A stretch of 64,000 nucleotides of DNA from Devosia sp. (GTDB taxonomy: Bacteria > Pseudomonadota > Alphaproteobacteria > Rhizobiales > Devosiaceae). Shown piece after piece: positions 19,831 to 28,193 of the stretch. The position numbers and the translations under genes are program-made. The notes under the pieces are model-generated. The model was not told where the DNA came from and did no database searches. It saw only the letters and a list, made by a program, of their open reading frames with translations. The stretch is taken from NCBI GenBank assembly GCA_017794705.1, contig CP051235.1:2629001-2693000 (forward strand). The letters are read 5' to 3'. Position 1 is the first letter of the stretch, and each line of letters starts with the position of its first letter.

Positions 19831-21186
19831 ATGAAGATTGCAATATTGCGCGAGCGGGCGGCAGATGAGCCGCGCGTTGCTGCAACTCCGGAGACTGTGG
19901 GCAAGCTGGTGGCGCTGGGCGCCGAAGTCAGCGTCGAAAAGGGCGCCGGTGCGGCGTCGCGTTTTCTCGATGCGGCCTACAAGGATGCCGGCGCCACCGT
20001 CGCGGCGACGGGCGCTGCCGCGGTCAAGGGTGCCGATATCATCCTGACTGTGCGCCGTCCGGCGGCCAGCGCCCTTTCCGGTGCGGCCAAGGGCGCGCTG
20101 GTGATCGGCGCCATGGACCCTTATGGCAACGAAAAGGATGTAGCGGCGCTGGGCAAGGCGGGTGTGACTTCCGTCGCCATGGAATTCATGCCGCGCATCA
20201 CCCGCGCCCAGTCGATGGATATTTTGTCCTCGCAAGCCAACCTTGCGGGCTATCAGGCAGTGATCGACGCCTCCGAACAGTTCGATCGCGCCATGCCGAT
20301 GATGATGACGGCGGCGGGTACGGTTCACCCGGCCAAGGTGTTTGTCATGGGTGCCGGTGTCGCGGGGCTGCAGGCCATCGCAACCGCCCGTCGTCTGGGT
20401 GCGGTGGTGTCGGCGACTGACGTGCGCGCCGCGGCCGGCGAACAGGTGGAATCTCTGGGCGCCAAATTCATCATGACCGAGGCGCTCAAGGACGCATCGG
20501 GCGAGGGCGGATATGCCCGCGAACTGACCAAGGACGAACAGGCAGCCCAGGCCGAACTGGTCGCCGGTCACATCGCCAAGCAGGACATCGTCATCACCAC
20601 GGCGCTGATTCCGGGCCGCCCGGCGCCGAAGCTGGTCACCAAGGCGATGGTCGAATCGATGGCGCCGGGATCGGTGATCGTCGATCTGGCTGCCGAGCGT
20701 GGCGGCAATGTCGAATTGACCCAGGCCGGCAAGATCGTCCCCCACAAGGACGTCAAGATCATCGGCTTCACCAATGTGCAGGGCCGCATCGCCACCACAG
20801 CCAGCCAGCTCTACGCACGCAACCTGCTGAACTTTGTCGACACGTTGATCGACAAGGAAAAGAAGGTGGTTGTAGTCAACTGGGATGATGAACTGGTCAA
20901 AGCGACCGTTCTGACCCGCGACGGCAAGGTGGTGCATCCGAATTTCGTCAGCGCGGCTCCGGCTGCCAAGACGGCTACGAAGACTGCTGTAAAGAAACCG
21001 GCGGCGAAAAAGCCTGCGACGCCACGCGCGGCATCCGCAAAGACCGCTGCAACCTCCAAGGAATCTGCGGCCAAGGCGCCGGCTGCCAAAAAGCCCGCGG
21101 CCAGGAAACCGGCCGCGAAAAAGCCCGCCACCAGGCGGGCCAGCGCGGCCAAGACCGGCGCTGCCAAAAAGACGGGAGACAGTTAA
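19831..21186 (+). CDS. pntAA: NAD(P) transhydrogenase subunit alpha 1 with Lys/Ala tail
   Basis: This is the NAD(H)-binding domain I subunit of the proton-pumping transhydrogenase, which makes NADPH from NADH using the proton gradient. Residues 1-372 match the normal three-subunit form: MKIAILRERAADEPRVAATPE, the RQD-loop region and the dinucleotide motif VMGAGVAGLQA. From about residue 375 to 451 there is an unusual tail rich in Ala, Lys, Pro and Thr with AKKPA-type repeats, about 17 Lys and 4 Arg against 2 acidic residues, like histone H1. The first gene of pntAA-pntAB-x-pntB, it abuts pntAB with no gap. Confidence 0.95.
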   Translation: MKIAILRERAADEPRVAATPETVGKLVALGAEVSVEKGAGAASRFLDAAYKDAGATVAATGAAAVKGADIILTVRRPAASALSGAAKGALVIGAMDPYGNEKDVAALGKAGVTSVAMEFMPRITRAQSMDILSSQANLAGYQAVIDASEQFDRAMPMMMTAAGTVHPAKVFVMGAGVAGLQAIATARRLGAVVSATDVRAAAGEQVESLGAKFIMTEALKDASGEGGYARELTKDEQAAQAELVAGHIAKQDIVITTALIPGRPAPKLVTKAMVESMAPGSVIVDLAAERGGNVELTQAGKIVPHKDVKIIGFTNVQGRIATTASQLYARNLLNFVDTLIDKEKKVVVVNWDDELVKATVLTRDGKVVHPNFVSAAPAAKTATKTAVKKPAAKKPATPRAASAKTAATSKESAAKAPAAKKPAARKPAAKKPATRRASAAKTGAAKKTGDS

Positions 21187-21549
21187 ATGGATGAGACCAT
21201 TGATCTGATGGCAGAGGGTGCGGGCCATGCCGCCGCGGCCGCCAGTGGCGGCGCCATCGACCCGTTCGTGTTCCGGCTGGCGATCTTTGTGTTGGCCATT
21301 TTCGTGGGTTATTTCGTCGTCTGGTCGGTCACCCCGGCGCTGCACACGCCGCTGATGAGCGTGACCAACGCCATTTCCTCGGTGATCGTGGTGGGGGCGT
21401 TGCTTGCTGTCGGCGTGCAACTGGTCGAGGGCGGCAACTGGACCTCGAAAATCTTCGGGTTCATTGCGCTGATCCTGGCCAGCGTCAACATTTTCGGCGG
21501 CTTCCTGGTCACCCAGCGCATGCTGTCCATGTACAAGAAAAAGGCTTGA
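21187..21549 (+). CDS. pntAB: NAD(P) transhydrogenase subunit alpha 2
   Basis: This is part of the membrane domain II of the transhydrogenase. The 120-residue protein has three or four hydrophobic helices: residues 26-46 ([20 protein letters not shown]), 58-78 and 88-110. Conserved points are the segment [17 protein letters not shown], typical for PntA C-terminal domains, and the end [13 protein letters not shown]. Its ATG directly follows the pntAA stop, so translation is coupled. The separate alpha 1/alpha 2 genes are the Rhodospirillum type rather than the fused E. coli type. Confidence 0.95.
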   Translation: MDETIDLMAEGAGHAAAAASGGAIDPFVFRLAIFVLAIFVGYFVVWSVTPALHTPLMSVTNAISSVIVVGALLAVGVQLVEGGNWTSKIFGFIALILASVNIFGGFLVTQRMLSMYKKKA

Positions 21550-21590
21550 TCAATGCGTACTTCGCACGATCCGGGCCGGGTTGATTGACG

Positions 21591-21935
21591 GTGACTGACT
21601 GGCAACAACTGATTTCCGCCTTCGTTGATGCCAACATCGACGCGCCTGAATTCGAGCGCCGGTTTCTTGAAGGCTGGCGGGCGGCGCAGGCGGAGGGCGA
21701 GCAGGTGCCGTTTGCCGTCGACCAGTTGTTCTACCGGGTGGATGCCTACAATCCGGACGCGGACAGCCGCGATCCCTACGATCTTGATGAAGACCAGTTG
21801 CGCACGGCGGCGCTGGTGCTGTTGGGCCGGCTGGACCAGCCCTGGCCGGAACCGGGCGAGTTCGCCGAGCGAGACGCCGAGATATTGAACCAAATCCGTC
21901 GGACCGCCGACGCCCAGAATCTGTTGAGGAAATAG
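21591..21935 (+). CDS. Small protein resembling colicin-immunity domains, inside pnt operon
   Basis: This gene encodes about 114 acidic residues, starting VTDWQQLISAFVDANIDAPE from a GTG (a TTG at 21585 adds two residues). The pattern of an N-terminal helix, FVDANIDAPEFERRFLEGWR, and a later DQLFYRVDAYNPDAD resembles the pfam Colicin_immun family of small acidic proteins; this is from memory of the family and not certain. No membrane segment or signal is present. It ends one base before the pntB ATG and follows pntAB by 41 bases, so it is co-transcribed with the transhydrogenase. No colicin-like gene is nearby. Function unknown. Confidence 0.7.
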   Translation: MTDWQQLISAFVDANIDAPEFERRFLEGWRAAQAEGEQVPFAVDQLFYRVDAYNPDADSRDPYDLDEDQLRTAALVLLGRLDQPWPEPGEFAERDAEILNQIRRTADAQNLLRK

Positions 21936-21936
21936 C

Positions 21937-23340
21937 ATGTCAGCCAATCTCGCAGCCCTGCTTTATCTGGTTTCGGGCGTCCTGTTCATTCTGGCGCTGC
22001 GCGGGCTTTCAAGCCCCGCCTCCTCGCGACGGGGCAACATGTTCGGCATGGTCGGCATGGCGATCGCCATTGTCACCACATTGTTCGTGGCCGGGGTTTC
22101 CGACCCGCTCAGTTGGGCGCTGATCGCCGGCGGCATTGCCATTGGCGGCGGTATCGGTGCCGTGATGGCGCGCCGGATCGCCATGACCGACATGCCGCAG
22201 CTGGTTGCGGCGTTTCACTCGCTGGTGGGTCTGGCCGCGGTTTTCGTGGCCGCCGCTGCGCTCTACGCGCCCGAGGCTTTCGGCATTTTCCACGACGGGC
22301 GGATTGAGGTTCAGGCGCTCATCGAAATGAGCATCGGCGTCGCCATCGGCGCCTTCACCTTCACCGGTTCCGTGATCGCCTTTGCCAAACTCAACGGCAA
22401 CATGTCGGGCAAGCCGATTATCCTGCCGATGCGGCATGCGCTGCATATCGTCATTGGCCTGGTGCTGGTTTGGCTGGTCTGGCAGTTCGCGGTTACTGCC
22501 GACCCGATGCTGTTCTGGGCTATCACCGTGCTGGCGCTGGTGCTCGGCGGTCTGATGATCATCCCGATCGGTGGCGCCGACATGCCGGTCGTGGTCTCCA
22601 TGCTCAATTCCTATTCCGGCTGGGCCGCCGCAGGCATTGGCTTCACGCTTGGCAACACAGCGCTGATCATCACCGGCGCGCTTGTCGGTTCCTCGGGTGC
22701 GATCCTTTCCTACATCATGTGCCGCGCCATGAACCGCAGTTTCATCTCGGTGATTCTGGGCGGTTTCGGTGGCGACGATGCGGCCGCCGCGTCGGGCGAA
22801 GAAGAGACCCGTCCGGTCAAGCAGGGGGCTGCGGACGACGCCGCCTTCCTGATGAAGAACGCCAACAAGGTCATCATCGTGCCCGGTTATGGCATGGCGG
22901 TGGCGCAGGCCCAGCATGCATTGCGCGAAATGGCCGATGCGCTCAAGGCCGAGGGTGTCGAGGTCAAATATGCCATTCACCCGGTGGCGGGCCGCATGCC
23001 GGGGCACATGAACGTGCTCCTTGCCGAGGCCCAGGTGCCCTATGACGAAGTGTTCGAGCTCGAAGACATCAATTCCGAGTTCTCGCAGTCCGATGTGGCC
23101 TTCGTCATCGGCGCCAATGACGTCACCAATCCGTCGGCCAAGACCGACAAGACCTCGCCGATCTACGGCATGCCTGTGCTCAACGTTGAAGACGCCGGCA
23201 CCGTGTTGTTCATCAAACGCGGTATGGCGGCAGGCTATGCCGGCGTGCAGAACGAACTGTTCTTCCGCGACAATACGATGATGCTGTTCGGCGACGCCAA
23301 GAAGATGACCGAGAACATCGTCAAGGCTATGGCGCACTGA
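21937..23340 (+). CDS. pntB: NAD(P) transhydrogenase subunit beta
   Basis: This is the membrane domain plus NADP(H)-binding domain III of the transhydrogenase. The first 270 residues hold about nine hydrophobic helices, including the conserved GGADMPVVVSMLNSYSGWAA. The C-terminal 180 residues bind NADP(H): VIIVPGYGMAVAQAQHALRE, HPVAGRMPGHMNVLLAEA and IGANDVTNP are all present. The length, 467 residues, is standard. It is the last gene of the pnt operon; the sulfotransferase gene starts 13 bases later and could be carried on the same message. Confidence 0.97.
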   Translation: MSANLAALLYLVSGVLFILALRGLSSPASSRRGNMFGMVGMAIAIVTTLFVAGVSDPLSWALIAGGIAIGGGIGAVMARRIAMTDMPQLVAAFHSLVGLAAVFVAAAALYAPEAFGIFHDGRIEVQALIEMSIGVAIGAFTFTGSVIAFAKLNGNMSGKPIILPMRHALHIVIGLVLVWLVWQFAVTADPMLFWAITVLALVLGGLMIIPIGGADMPVVVSMLNSYSGWAAAGIGFTLGNTALIITGALVGSSGAILSYIMCRAMNRSFISVILGGFGGDDAAAASGEEETRPVKQGAADDAAFLMKNANKVIIVPGYGMAVAQAQHALREMADALKAEGVEVKYAIHPVAGRMPGHMNVLLAEAQVPYDEVFELEDINSEFSQSDVAFVIGANDVTNPSAKTDKTSPIYGMPVLNVEDAGTVLFIKRGMAAGYAGVQNELFFRDNTMMLFGDAKKMTENIVKAMAH

Positions 23341-23353
23341 GGGCAGGCGGCGC

Positions 23354-24103
23354 GTGAAGCCCGCCGCCTACATCTTATGCGCCACACCCCGGTCGGGCAG
23401 CACGCTTTTGTGCGACCTGTTGACCGGCACGGGCGTGGCGGGTGCGCCCAACTCGTTTTACCGGCAGTTGTCGCTTGCCGACTGGATCAGGGACTGGGGC
23501 ATCACTGAGCCACAGGACAGTCCGGATTTTGACCGTGTGTTCCTCACCAGGACGCTGGAGGCCGGCAGTGCCGGAACGGGCATGTTCGGGCTGCGGCTTA
23601 TGTGGAACGGGGTCGAAGACATGCTGGCCAGTTTGCGCGGCCTTTACCCTGGACACACCTCCGACGCCGCAACAATCGACGCCGCTTTCGGCCCCACGCG
23701 CTACCTCTACCTGTCGCGCACGGACAAAGTGGCTCAGGCCATTTCGCGCTACCGCGCGGAAGCGGGCGGCTTGTGGCATGTCAATGCCGATGGCTCAGAA
23801 CGGGAACAGACCAAGCGTGCCCAAGTCAGCTACGATCGTGCAGCCATCGCCGCCTATCTCGCCGAGGTCGAACAGGACGGGCGCAACTGGGATGACTGGT
23901 TTGCCCGCAACGGAATCACGCCGTTTCAGGTGACCTATGAAAATCTTGCAGCCCACACGGTGGCCATCCTTATGGGGGTCCTGGCCGCTCTGGGACTTGA
24001 TCCGGACCTCGCCAAGTCAGTTGAGGCCCGCACCCGCAGGCTTGCCGACACGGAAAGTCTGGATTGGGCCGCGCGCTTCGGAGCCGGGCATGATCAGAAT
24101 TGA
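23354..24103 (+). CDS. Stf0-family sulfotransferase
   Basis: This 249-residue protein should move a sulfonate group from PAPS to an acceptor, as Stf0 does with trehalose in mycobacteria. The 5'-phosphosulfate loop TPRSGSTLLCDLL is at residues 10-22 and the 3'-phosphate motif SRTDKVAQAISRYRAEA near 125. A GTG start fits best, after a GGCAGG sequence. It starts 13 bases after pntB. The acceptor is unknown; a glycolipid or osmolyte is possible. No sulfate-activation genes are nearby. Confidence 0.85.
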   Translation: MKPAAYILCATPRSGSTLLCDLLTGTGVAGAPNSFYRQLSLADWIRDWGITEPQDSPDFDRVFLTRTLEAGSAGTGMFGLRLMWNGVEDMLASLRGLYPGHTSDAATIDAAFGPTRYLYLSRTDKVAQAISRYRAEAGGLWHVNADGSEREQTKRAQVSYDRAAIAAYLAEVEQDGRNWDDWFARNGITPFQVTYENLAAHTVAILMGVLAALGLDPDLAKSVEARTRRLADTESLDWAARFGAGHDQN

Positions 24104-24166
24104 CTTGTTCTTGTCACATGCTTGTCCTTGAGTGATGACAGGTTCAGGCGAGCGGAGGTTCTTCAA

Positions 24167-24577
24167 ATGAGCGCCATTCTCAATCCCTATCTGCATTTCA
24201 ACGGCAATGCCCGAGAGGCCATGAAGTTTTATGAAACGGTATTCGGTGGCGAATTGACCCTGATGACGTTTGGCGAGGGCGGGTCGACCACTGACGATCC
24301 CGATGGCGTCATGCATGCTCAACTCACATCTCCTTCCGGTTTCACCCTGATGGCGTCCGACGGCTCGCCTGACAACCGCACCAGTTCCAGCCCGTCTATT
24401 TCGCTCAGCGGTGATGCAGAGGCCGAACTGACCGGCTACTGGGAAAAGTTGTCAGCCGGCGGAAATGTGTTCGAACCCTTGTCCAAGGCCCCGTGGGGTG
24501 ACAGTTTCGGCATGTGCGCGGACAAGTTCGGCGTCACCTGGCTGGTCAACATCTCCGGCGGACAGACAGCGGCCTGA
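24167..24577 (+). CDS. VOC family protein, PhnB-like
   Basis: This is a 136-residue protein of the vicinal oxygen chelate fold, closest to the PhnB/3-demethylubiquinone-like group. It starts with MSAILNPYLHFNGNAREAMK and has paired beta-alpha-beta-beta-beta units, with FYETVFGGELTLMTFGEGG and WGDSFGMCADKFGVTWLVN as group signatures. The ATG at 24167 is preceded by a GGAGG ribosome site, whereas the 15 residues upstream in frame are unrelated. It stands alone between the sulfotransferase and FrnE-like genes. Substrate unknown. Confidence 0.87.
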   Translation: MSAILNPYLHFNGNAREAMKFYETVFGGELTLMTFGEGGSTTDDPDGVMHAQLTSPSGFTLMASDGSPDNRTSSSPSISLSGDAEAELTGYWEKLSAGGNVFEPLSKAPWGDSFGMCADKFGVTWLVNISGGQTAA

Positions 24578-24643
24578 TCGAGCCATCTGAGGCTCTCCAC
24601 AGCGTGACTTGCATCGGGCGGCCATAGTCTCCAAGTTGCCCGG

Positions 24644-25300
24644 ATGACAGATGATCAATTCAGAATAGACATTTTCTCCGATCCCAATTGCCCCTGGTGC
24701 CTTTTGGGCCTGACGCGGCTCGACAATGCCCTGGCCCGGCTGGAGGGCGAGCGGCCGGGTATTTTGCACCATCCCTTCCTTCTCGACGCCGACGCGCCGG
24801 CGGAGGGTGAAAACGTGGTTGAGATGCTGGTCAAAAAATACGGCCGCGAGCCTTTCGACATGTGGGACCGGATCGAGACCGAAGCGCACCAGTCGGGTCT
24901 TGAACTCGACATGCGCAAACAGACCATGCGCTATCCTTCGCAGATGGCACAGGTGTTCATTCAGGCGGCAGCTCACAAGGGCACGCAGCACCCGTTGGCG
25001 CTGGCGTTCAGCCACGCGTGCTACATCGACGCCAAGAACATTTCGGACCCAGAAGTGATCCGCGATCTGGCCAAACAGCACGGGTTCACTGACGCCGAGG
25101 TCGACGGACTGCTGGCCGCCGACGAACCGCCCGGCCAGATCGAGGCCGCTGCGGCGCAGGCCGCGCAGTCCGGGGTCAGCGGCGTGCCATTCTTCATCTT
25201 CAACAACAAGTTCGCAGTTTCCGGCGCTCAGCCCGAAGCGGTGTTCGACGAGGCGTTGGGCATGGCGGCGCGCGGCGAGGTGCCTGAAGCCGCGCAGTAA
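24644..25300 (+). CDS. DsbA-family thiol oxidoreductase, FrnE-like
   Basis: This is a 218-residue cytoplasmic thioredoxin-fold protein with an inserted helical domain, as in FrnE and 2-hydroxychromene carboxylate isomerases. The redox motif CPWC is at residues 16-19 (IFSDPNCPWCLLG), and the cis-Pro loop is SGVSGVPFFIFNN near residue 180. No signal peptide is present, so it works in the cytoplasm. It probably reduces, oxidises or isomerises disulfides, or acts on small molecules. The ATG follows shortly after the VOC gene, with no clear promoter seen between. Confidence 0.88.
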   Translation: MTDDQFRIDIFSDPNCPWCLLGLTRLDNALARLEGERPGILHHPFLLDADAPAEGENVVEMLVKKYGREPFDMWDRIETEAHQSGLELDMRKQTMRYPSQMAQVFIQAAAHKGTQHPLALAFSHACYIDAKNISDPEVIRDLAKQHGFTDAEVDGLLAADEPPGQIEAAAAQAAQSGVSGVPFFIFNNKFAVSGAQPEAVFDEALGMAARGEVPEAAQ

Positions 25301-25367
25301 GCACGGCTCTCTTTACACGAACCGGAAAATGTGGCCGCCTCGGCGGGCAACAGGCGGGAGAGGACGC

Positions 25368-27101
25368 ATGCCCGGGGCACAGGCGCCGACAGGCGCGGTC
25401 AATCCGGATCGAATCAGGCGCCAGGCCGTGGTCGTCGTGCACGGGCAGGGCGAGCAGCGCCCCATGGGCACGATCCGCAGTTTCGTCGAGGCGCTGTGGA
25501 CCTTCGACAAGACACTAAAGCTCAAGGACCCTGATCTGGGCGATCCGGAAAAGGGCAACCGCACCTGGATCGTACCGGACGACAAGGGCGGGCTGTTCGA
25601 CATTCAGCGGATCACCTGTCCGTCACTCGAACTCGATGAGCGGCGCACCGATTTCTTCGAACTCTATTACGCCGACCTTTTCAACACGACGCCGATGCGC
25701 ACCCTCTGGCGCTGGCTGCAGCGGCTGATCTGGGTCGATCCGCGCCACGTCACCGCCGAGATGCGGGTGCCCTGGGGGGTGTTCTGGGTTCTGTCGCTGG
25801 TCGCGGTCATCCTGTTCGGTGCAGCCAGCTATTTCAGCTTCCGCCTGCCGTCCGACATCCTGGAACGGGTCATGGAGGATGCGTGGTTTGTCCCCGCCGC
25901 AACGCTCATCGGGCTGATGGGCCTGTTGCTGATCCTGCCGCGTTTCATGCTTTTGCTGCCTGCCATCATCGCCGATCCCATTGCCAGTTGGCGCGACCGA
26001 GTGGGGTTCGCCCTTGCCGACGTGCCGGCGATGGTGCCCTATTTCGGCGTTCTGATCGCGGTGACCATGCTGCTGCATTCCTACCCCGCCTATTGGTTTA
26101 TCCTAGCGCTCGGGCTCGAACTCTATCTCGCAAGCACTTTTCTGCTGCCATATTTCGGCGATGCAGCCAGCTATCTCAGCGCCCACACCGAAACCGTCGA
26201 GATGCGCCAGAATGTGCGTCAGCGTGGGCTGGCGCTGCTCCGGCAATTGCATGACGACAATGATTACGATCGGGTGGTGATCATTTCCCATTCGCTCGGC
26301 ACGGTTCTGGCCTACGACCTTTTGCACATCCTTTGGGAGGAGGTGGGGCCGACCAAGGACAATCCGCCGGGCGAGGATGCACAGGCGGCGCTCGATGCGG
26401 TCGACCGGTTTGTTGCTTCCCATACTGGAGATGACTGGTCCGACACAGAGGTCCGCGACTATCAGGATCTGCAATGGATCCTGTTCGACGAACTCAGGCG
26501 GCAGAAGTCCGGCGCAGCGGATGGCATCGGCGTCGAGGCGGGCTGGAAAATTTCCGACTTCATTACACTCGGCTCGCCGTTGACCAGCGCGCAGTTTCTG
26601 GTGGCGGAGGGACCGGCGGACTTTGCGCGGCTGAAGGTTGACAGGTTGATGCCGACTTCGCCGGCCCAGCCTTATGACGACGATCACCAGGCATCCTATC
26701 TCGATTCAAAACAGCGCAAGGTCGCCCACCACGGAGCGGTATTCAGCGCTGTGCGCTGGACCAACATCTACGATCCGTTCCCGTGGATGTTTCTTTATGG
26801 CGATGCAATCGGCGGCAAGGTTTCCGGGGCCGACAGGTTCGGGGCCGGCATTGCCGATCTCAAGCAGATGATCTGCAAGATGGAGCGGCTGGAGCCGGGC
26901 CGGCGGGCCGACGGGACCAGGTTCATGTACCACGAATGCATGTGGCCGGTGGTGTCGCGGTTCTTCACGCACAACCACTACTGGACCAATACCAGCGGCA
27001 ACTGGTCCCATCCTTCCGCGCATCTGGTGGCGCTGAGGAATGCCGTCGGCATCGACCGGAGGGGGCAAACGAAAACGCCGCCCCGTAGGGCGGCGCAATA
27101 A
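25368..27101 (+). CDS. Membrane-anchored alpha/beta hydrolase-like protein
   Basis: This 577-residue protein is unusual: a serine-hydrolase fold interrupted by membrane helices. Near the start VVVVHGQGEQRP (His25-Gly26) looks like an oxyanion strand. Hydrophobic segments lie between about residues 138 and 260. Then IISHSLGTVLAYDLL gives a lipase-type nucleophile elbow with Ser309. Later parts hold acidic and His residues that could complete a triad (for example near residues 460-475 and 515-525), but I cannot assign them. The ATG at 25368 has a GGGAGAGG ribosome site. A membrane lipase or esterase is plausible; substrate unknown. Confidence 0.75.
   Translation: MPGAQAPTGAVNPDRIRRQAVVVVHGQGEQRPMGTIRSFVEALWTFDKTLKLKDPDLGDPEKGNRTWIVPDDKGGLFDIQRITCPSLELDERRTDFFELYYADLFNTTPMRTLWRWLQRLIWVDPRHVTAEMRVPWGVFWVLSLVAVILFGAASYFSFRLPSDILERVMEDAWFVPAATLIGLMGLLLILPRFMLLLPAIIADPIASWRDRVGFALADVPAMVPYFGVLIAVTMLLHSYPAYWFILALGLELYLASTFLLPYFGDAASYLSAHTETVEMRQNVRQRGLALLRQLHDDNDYDRVVIISHSLGTVLAYDLLHILWEEVGPTKDNPPGEDAQAALDAVDRFVASHTGDDWSDTEVRDYQDLQWILFDELRRQKSGAADGIGVEAGWKISDFITLGSPLTSAQFLVAEGPADFARLKVDRLMPTSPAQPYDDDHQASYLDSKQRKVAHHGAVFSAVRWTNIYDPFPWMFLYGDAIGGKVSGADRFGAGIADLKQMICKMERLEPGRRADGTRFMYHECMWPVVSRFFTHNHYWTNTSGNWSHPSAHLVALRNAVGIDRRGQTKTPPRRAAQ
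27067..27095 (-). terminator. Terminator of the DUF992 gene
   Basis: Arms CGCCGCCC and GGGCGGCG with a 4-base loop form a strong hairpin (27076-27095). On the minus strand it is followed by GTTTTCGTTTG. It lies inside the last codons of the convergent hydrolase gene. Confidence 0.7.
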
Positions 27102-27124
27102 GTCCCAAGCCTGAAAAGGCGTTT

Positions 27125-27583
27125 CTAGTTCAGGGTCAGCCCGGCAAAGCCGACCGACAGGTTCACACCCGTCTGGCCCTGCACGCTCCAGGGCTGCAGC
27201 ATGAAGCTGTCGCGGCTGCCACCGACCAGCCAGTTGGCGCCGACACCCAGACCCAGAGTGGCTTCGCCGCTGGCGCCGACATAGGTGCCCGAAAGGGCGC
27301 CGTGGGCGTAGGGGGCGTTGCCGGCGTTGAACACGATCCATTCGATGCGGGTGCGGCCGGTCACGCCGATATCCAGACCCAGCTTCTTGATGTTGCCGGT
27401 GTAGGTTTCGGTACCACCATTGTCGCTGTGGAATGTGCAGGTCATGTCCTTGGACGACCCGATGATCAGGCCGATGCCGCCTTCGACTGCGCAGCTGAGC
27501 CGGCCAACTTGCACGGCGTCATCCGCCGCCGCCGGTGCGAGGCTGAACAGAAACAGAGCGATTGCAGTCAGTAGAATGCGCAT
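27125..27583 (-). CDS. Exported DUF992 domain protein
   Basis: This is a small secreted or periplasmic protein of the DUF992 family, common in Rhizobiales and without known function. From the ATG at 27583 (strong AGGAGGA site) it has 152 residues with a signal peptide MRILLTAIALFLFSLAPAAA. The mature part is Gly-rich with two cysteines (LSCAV and MTCTF) likely forming a disulfide, and ends in beta-strand-like repeats. An in-frame start 42 bases upstream is not supported. It is monocistronic, with its own terminator overlapping the neighbouring gene's 3' end. Confidence 0.88.
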   Translation of the reverse strand: MRILLTAIALFLFSLAPAAADDAVQVGRLSCAVEGGIGLIIGSSKDMTCTFHSDNGGTETYTGNIKKLGLDIGVTGRTRIEWIVFNAGNAPYAHGALSGTYVGASGEATLGLGVGANWLVGGSRDSFMLQPWSVQGQTGVNLSVGFAGLTLN

Positions 27584-27703
27584 GTCGTCCTCCTGGAAAA
27601 GCGCTGGAAGCAATGCAGGCGACAATAATCATGAATGCGGTGAGCGCAAGCGCCAGAGCGCAGGGATTTTCCGGTTATTTGGCGAAAATCTGCCGTTTTG
27701 CAG

Positions 27704-27743
27704 CAAGAAAAAACACCGCACTGCTGTTCGCGGCGCGGTGTTC
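27704..27743 (-). terminator. Intrinsic terminator of rpsU
   Basis: AACACCGC (27712-27719) and GCGGTGTT (27735-27742) form an 8-bp stem, followed on the minus strand by a run of T. It lies just after the rpsU stop codon. Confidence 0.88.
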
Positions 27744-27768
27744 AATTGATCTGAAGATCAGATTTGGT

Positions 27769-27996
27769 TTAGCGGCGACCGGCCGGAGCGGCGATCAGGC
27801 CTTCGCGCTGGGCTTTCTTGCGAGCCAGCTTGCGGGCGCGGCGAACGGCCTCGGCCTTCTGGCGGGCGCGCTTTTCGGACGGCTTTTCGTAGTAGTTGCG
27901 CAGCTTCATTTCGCGGAACACGCCTTCGCGCTGCAGCTTCTTCTTCAGCGCCTTCAGCGCCTGATCCACATTGTTGTCACGAACGACTACTTGCAC
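27769..27996 (-). CDS. rpsU: 30S ribosomal protein S21
   Basis: This small-subunit ribosomal protein helps mRNA binding during initiation. The 75 residues open with [20 protein letters not shown], the standard S21 start, from a GTG codon, and contain the conserved [20 protein letters not shown]. The C-terminus has the short Ala/Arg extension found in alphaproteobacteria. It is a single-gene unit with a likely promoter at 28113-28140, a leader of about 110 bases and a strong terminator. An S21 gene in single copy is seen in this window. Confidence 0.97.
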   Translation of the reverse strand: MQVVVRDNNVDQALKALKKKLQREGVFREMKLRNYYEKPSEKRARQKAEAVRRARKLARKKAQREGLIAAPAGRR

Positions 27997-28112
27997 GCGG
28001 CACCCCGCCTTTCAAATTCTTCGAATCTCGTCTGATTTCTGGCGCCCAGAGGCTGGCTGCAAGCCAACAAACAACGGCGCCGCCCGGCTTTCACCGGTCA
28101 TCGTGGGCGCGG

Positions 28113-28140
28113 ACATAGCAGAACAAATATGTCCTGTCCA
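28113..28140 (-). promoter_or_regulatory. Probable promoter of rpsU
   Basis: Read on the minus strand, TGGACA (28140-28135) and CTATGT (28118-28113) are 16 bases apart, close to the alphaproteobacterial consensus. The transcript would begin about 110 bases before the rpsU start. Confidence 0.6.
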
Positions 28141-28193
28141 CTGCCGATGTACCGAAAATGCGGGGATTCCGGCGGCAAAGCCGCCCCTCGAGG

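Noticed and set aside
19780..21420. A 546-codon open frame on the minus strand
   Set aside because: It is antisense to pntAA/pntAB. Its His/Arg/Gly-rich product matches nothing, whereas the plus-strand genes carry all transhydrogenase motifs.
22009..23337. A 442-codon open frame on the minus strand
   Set aside because: It is antisense to pntB, and its composition is His/Asp/Arg-rich without any domain.
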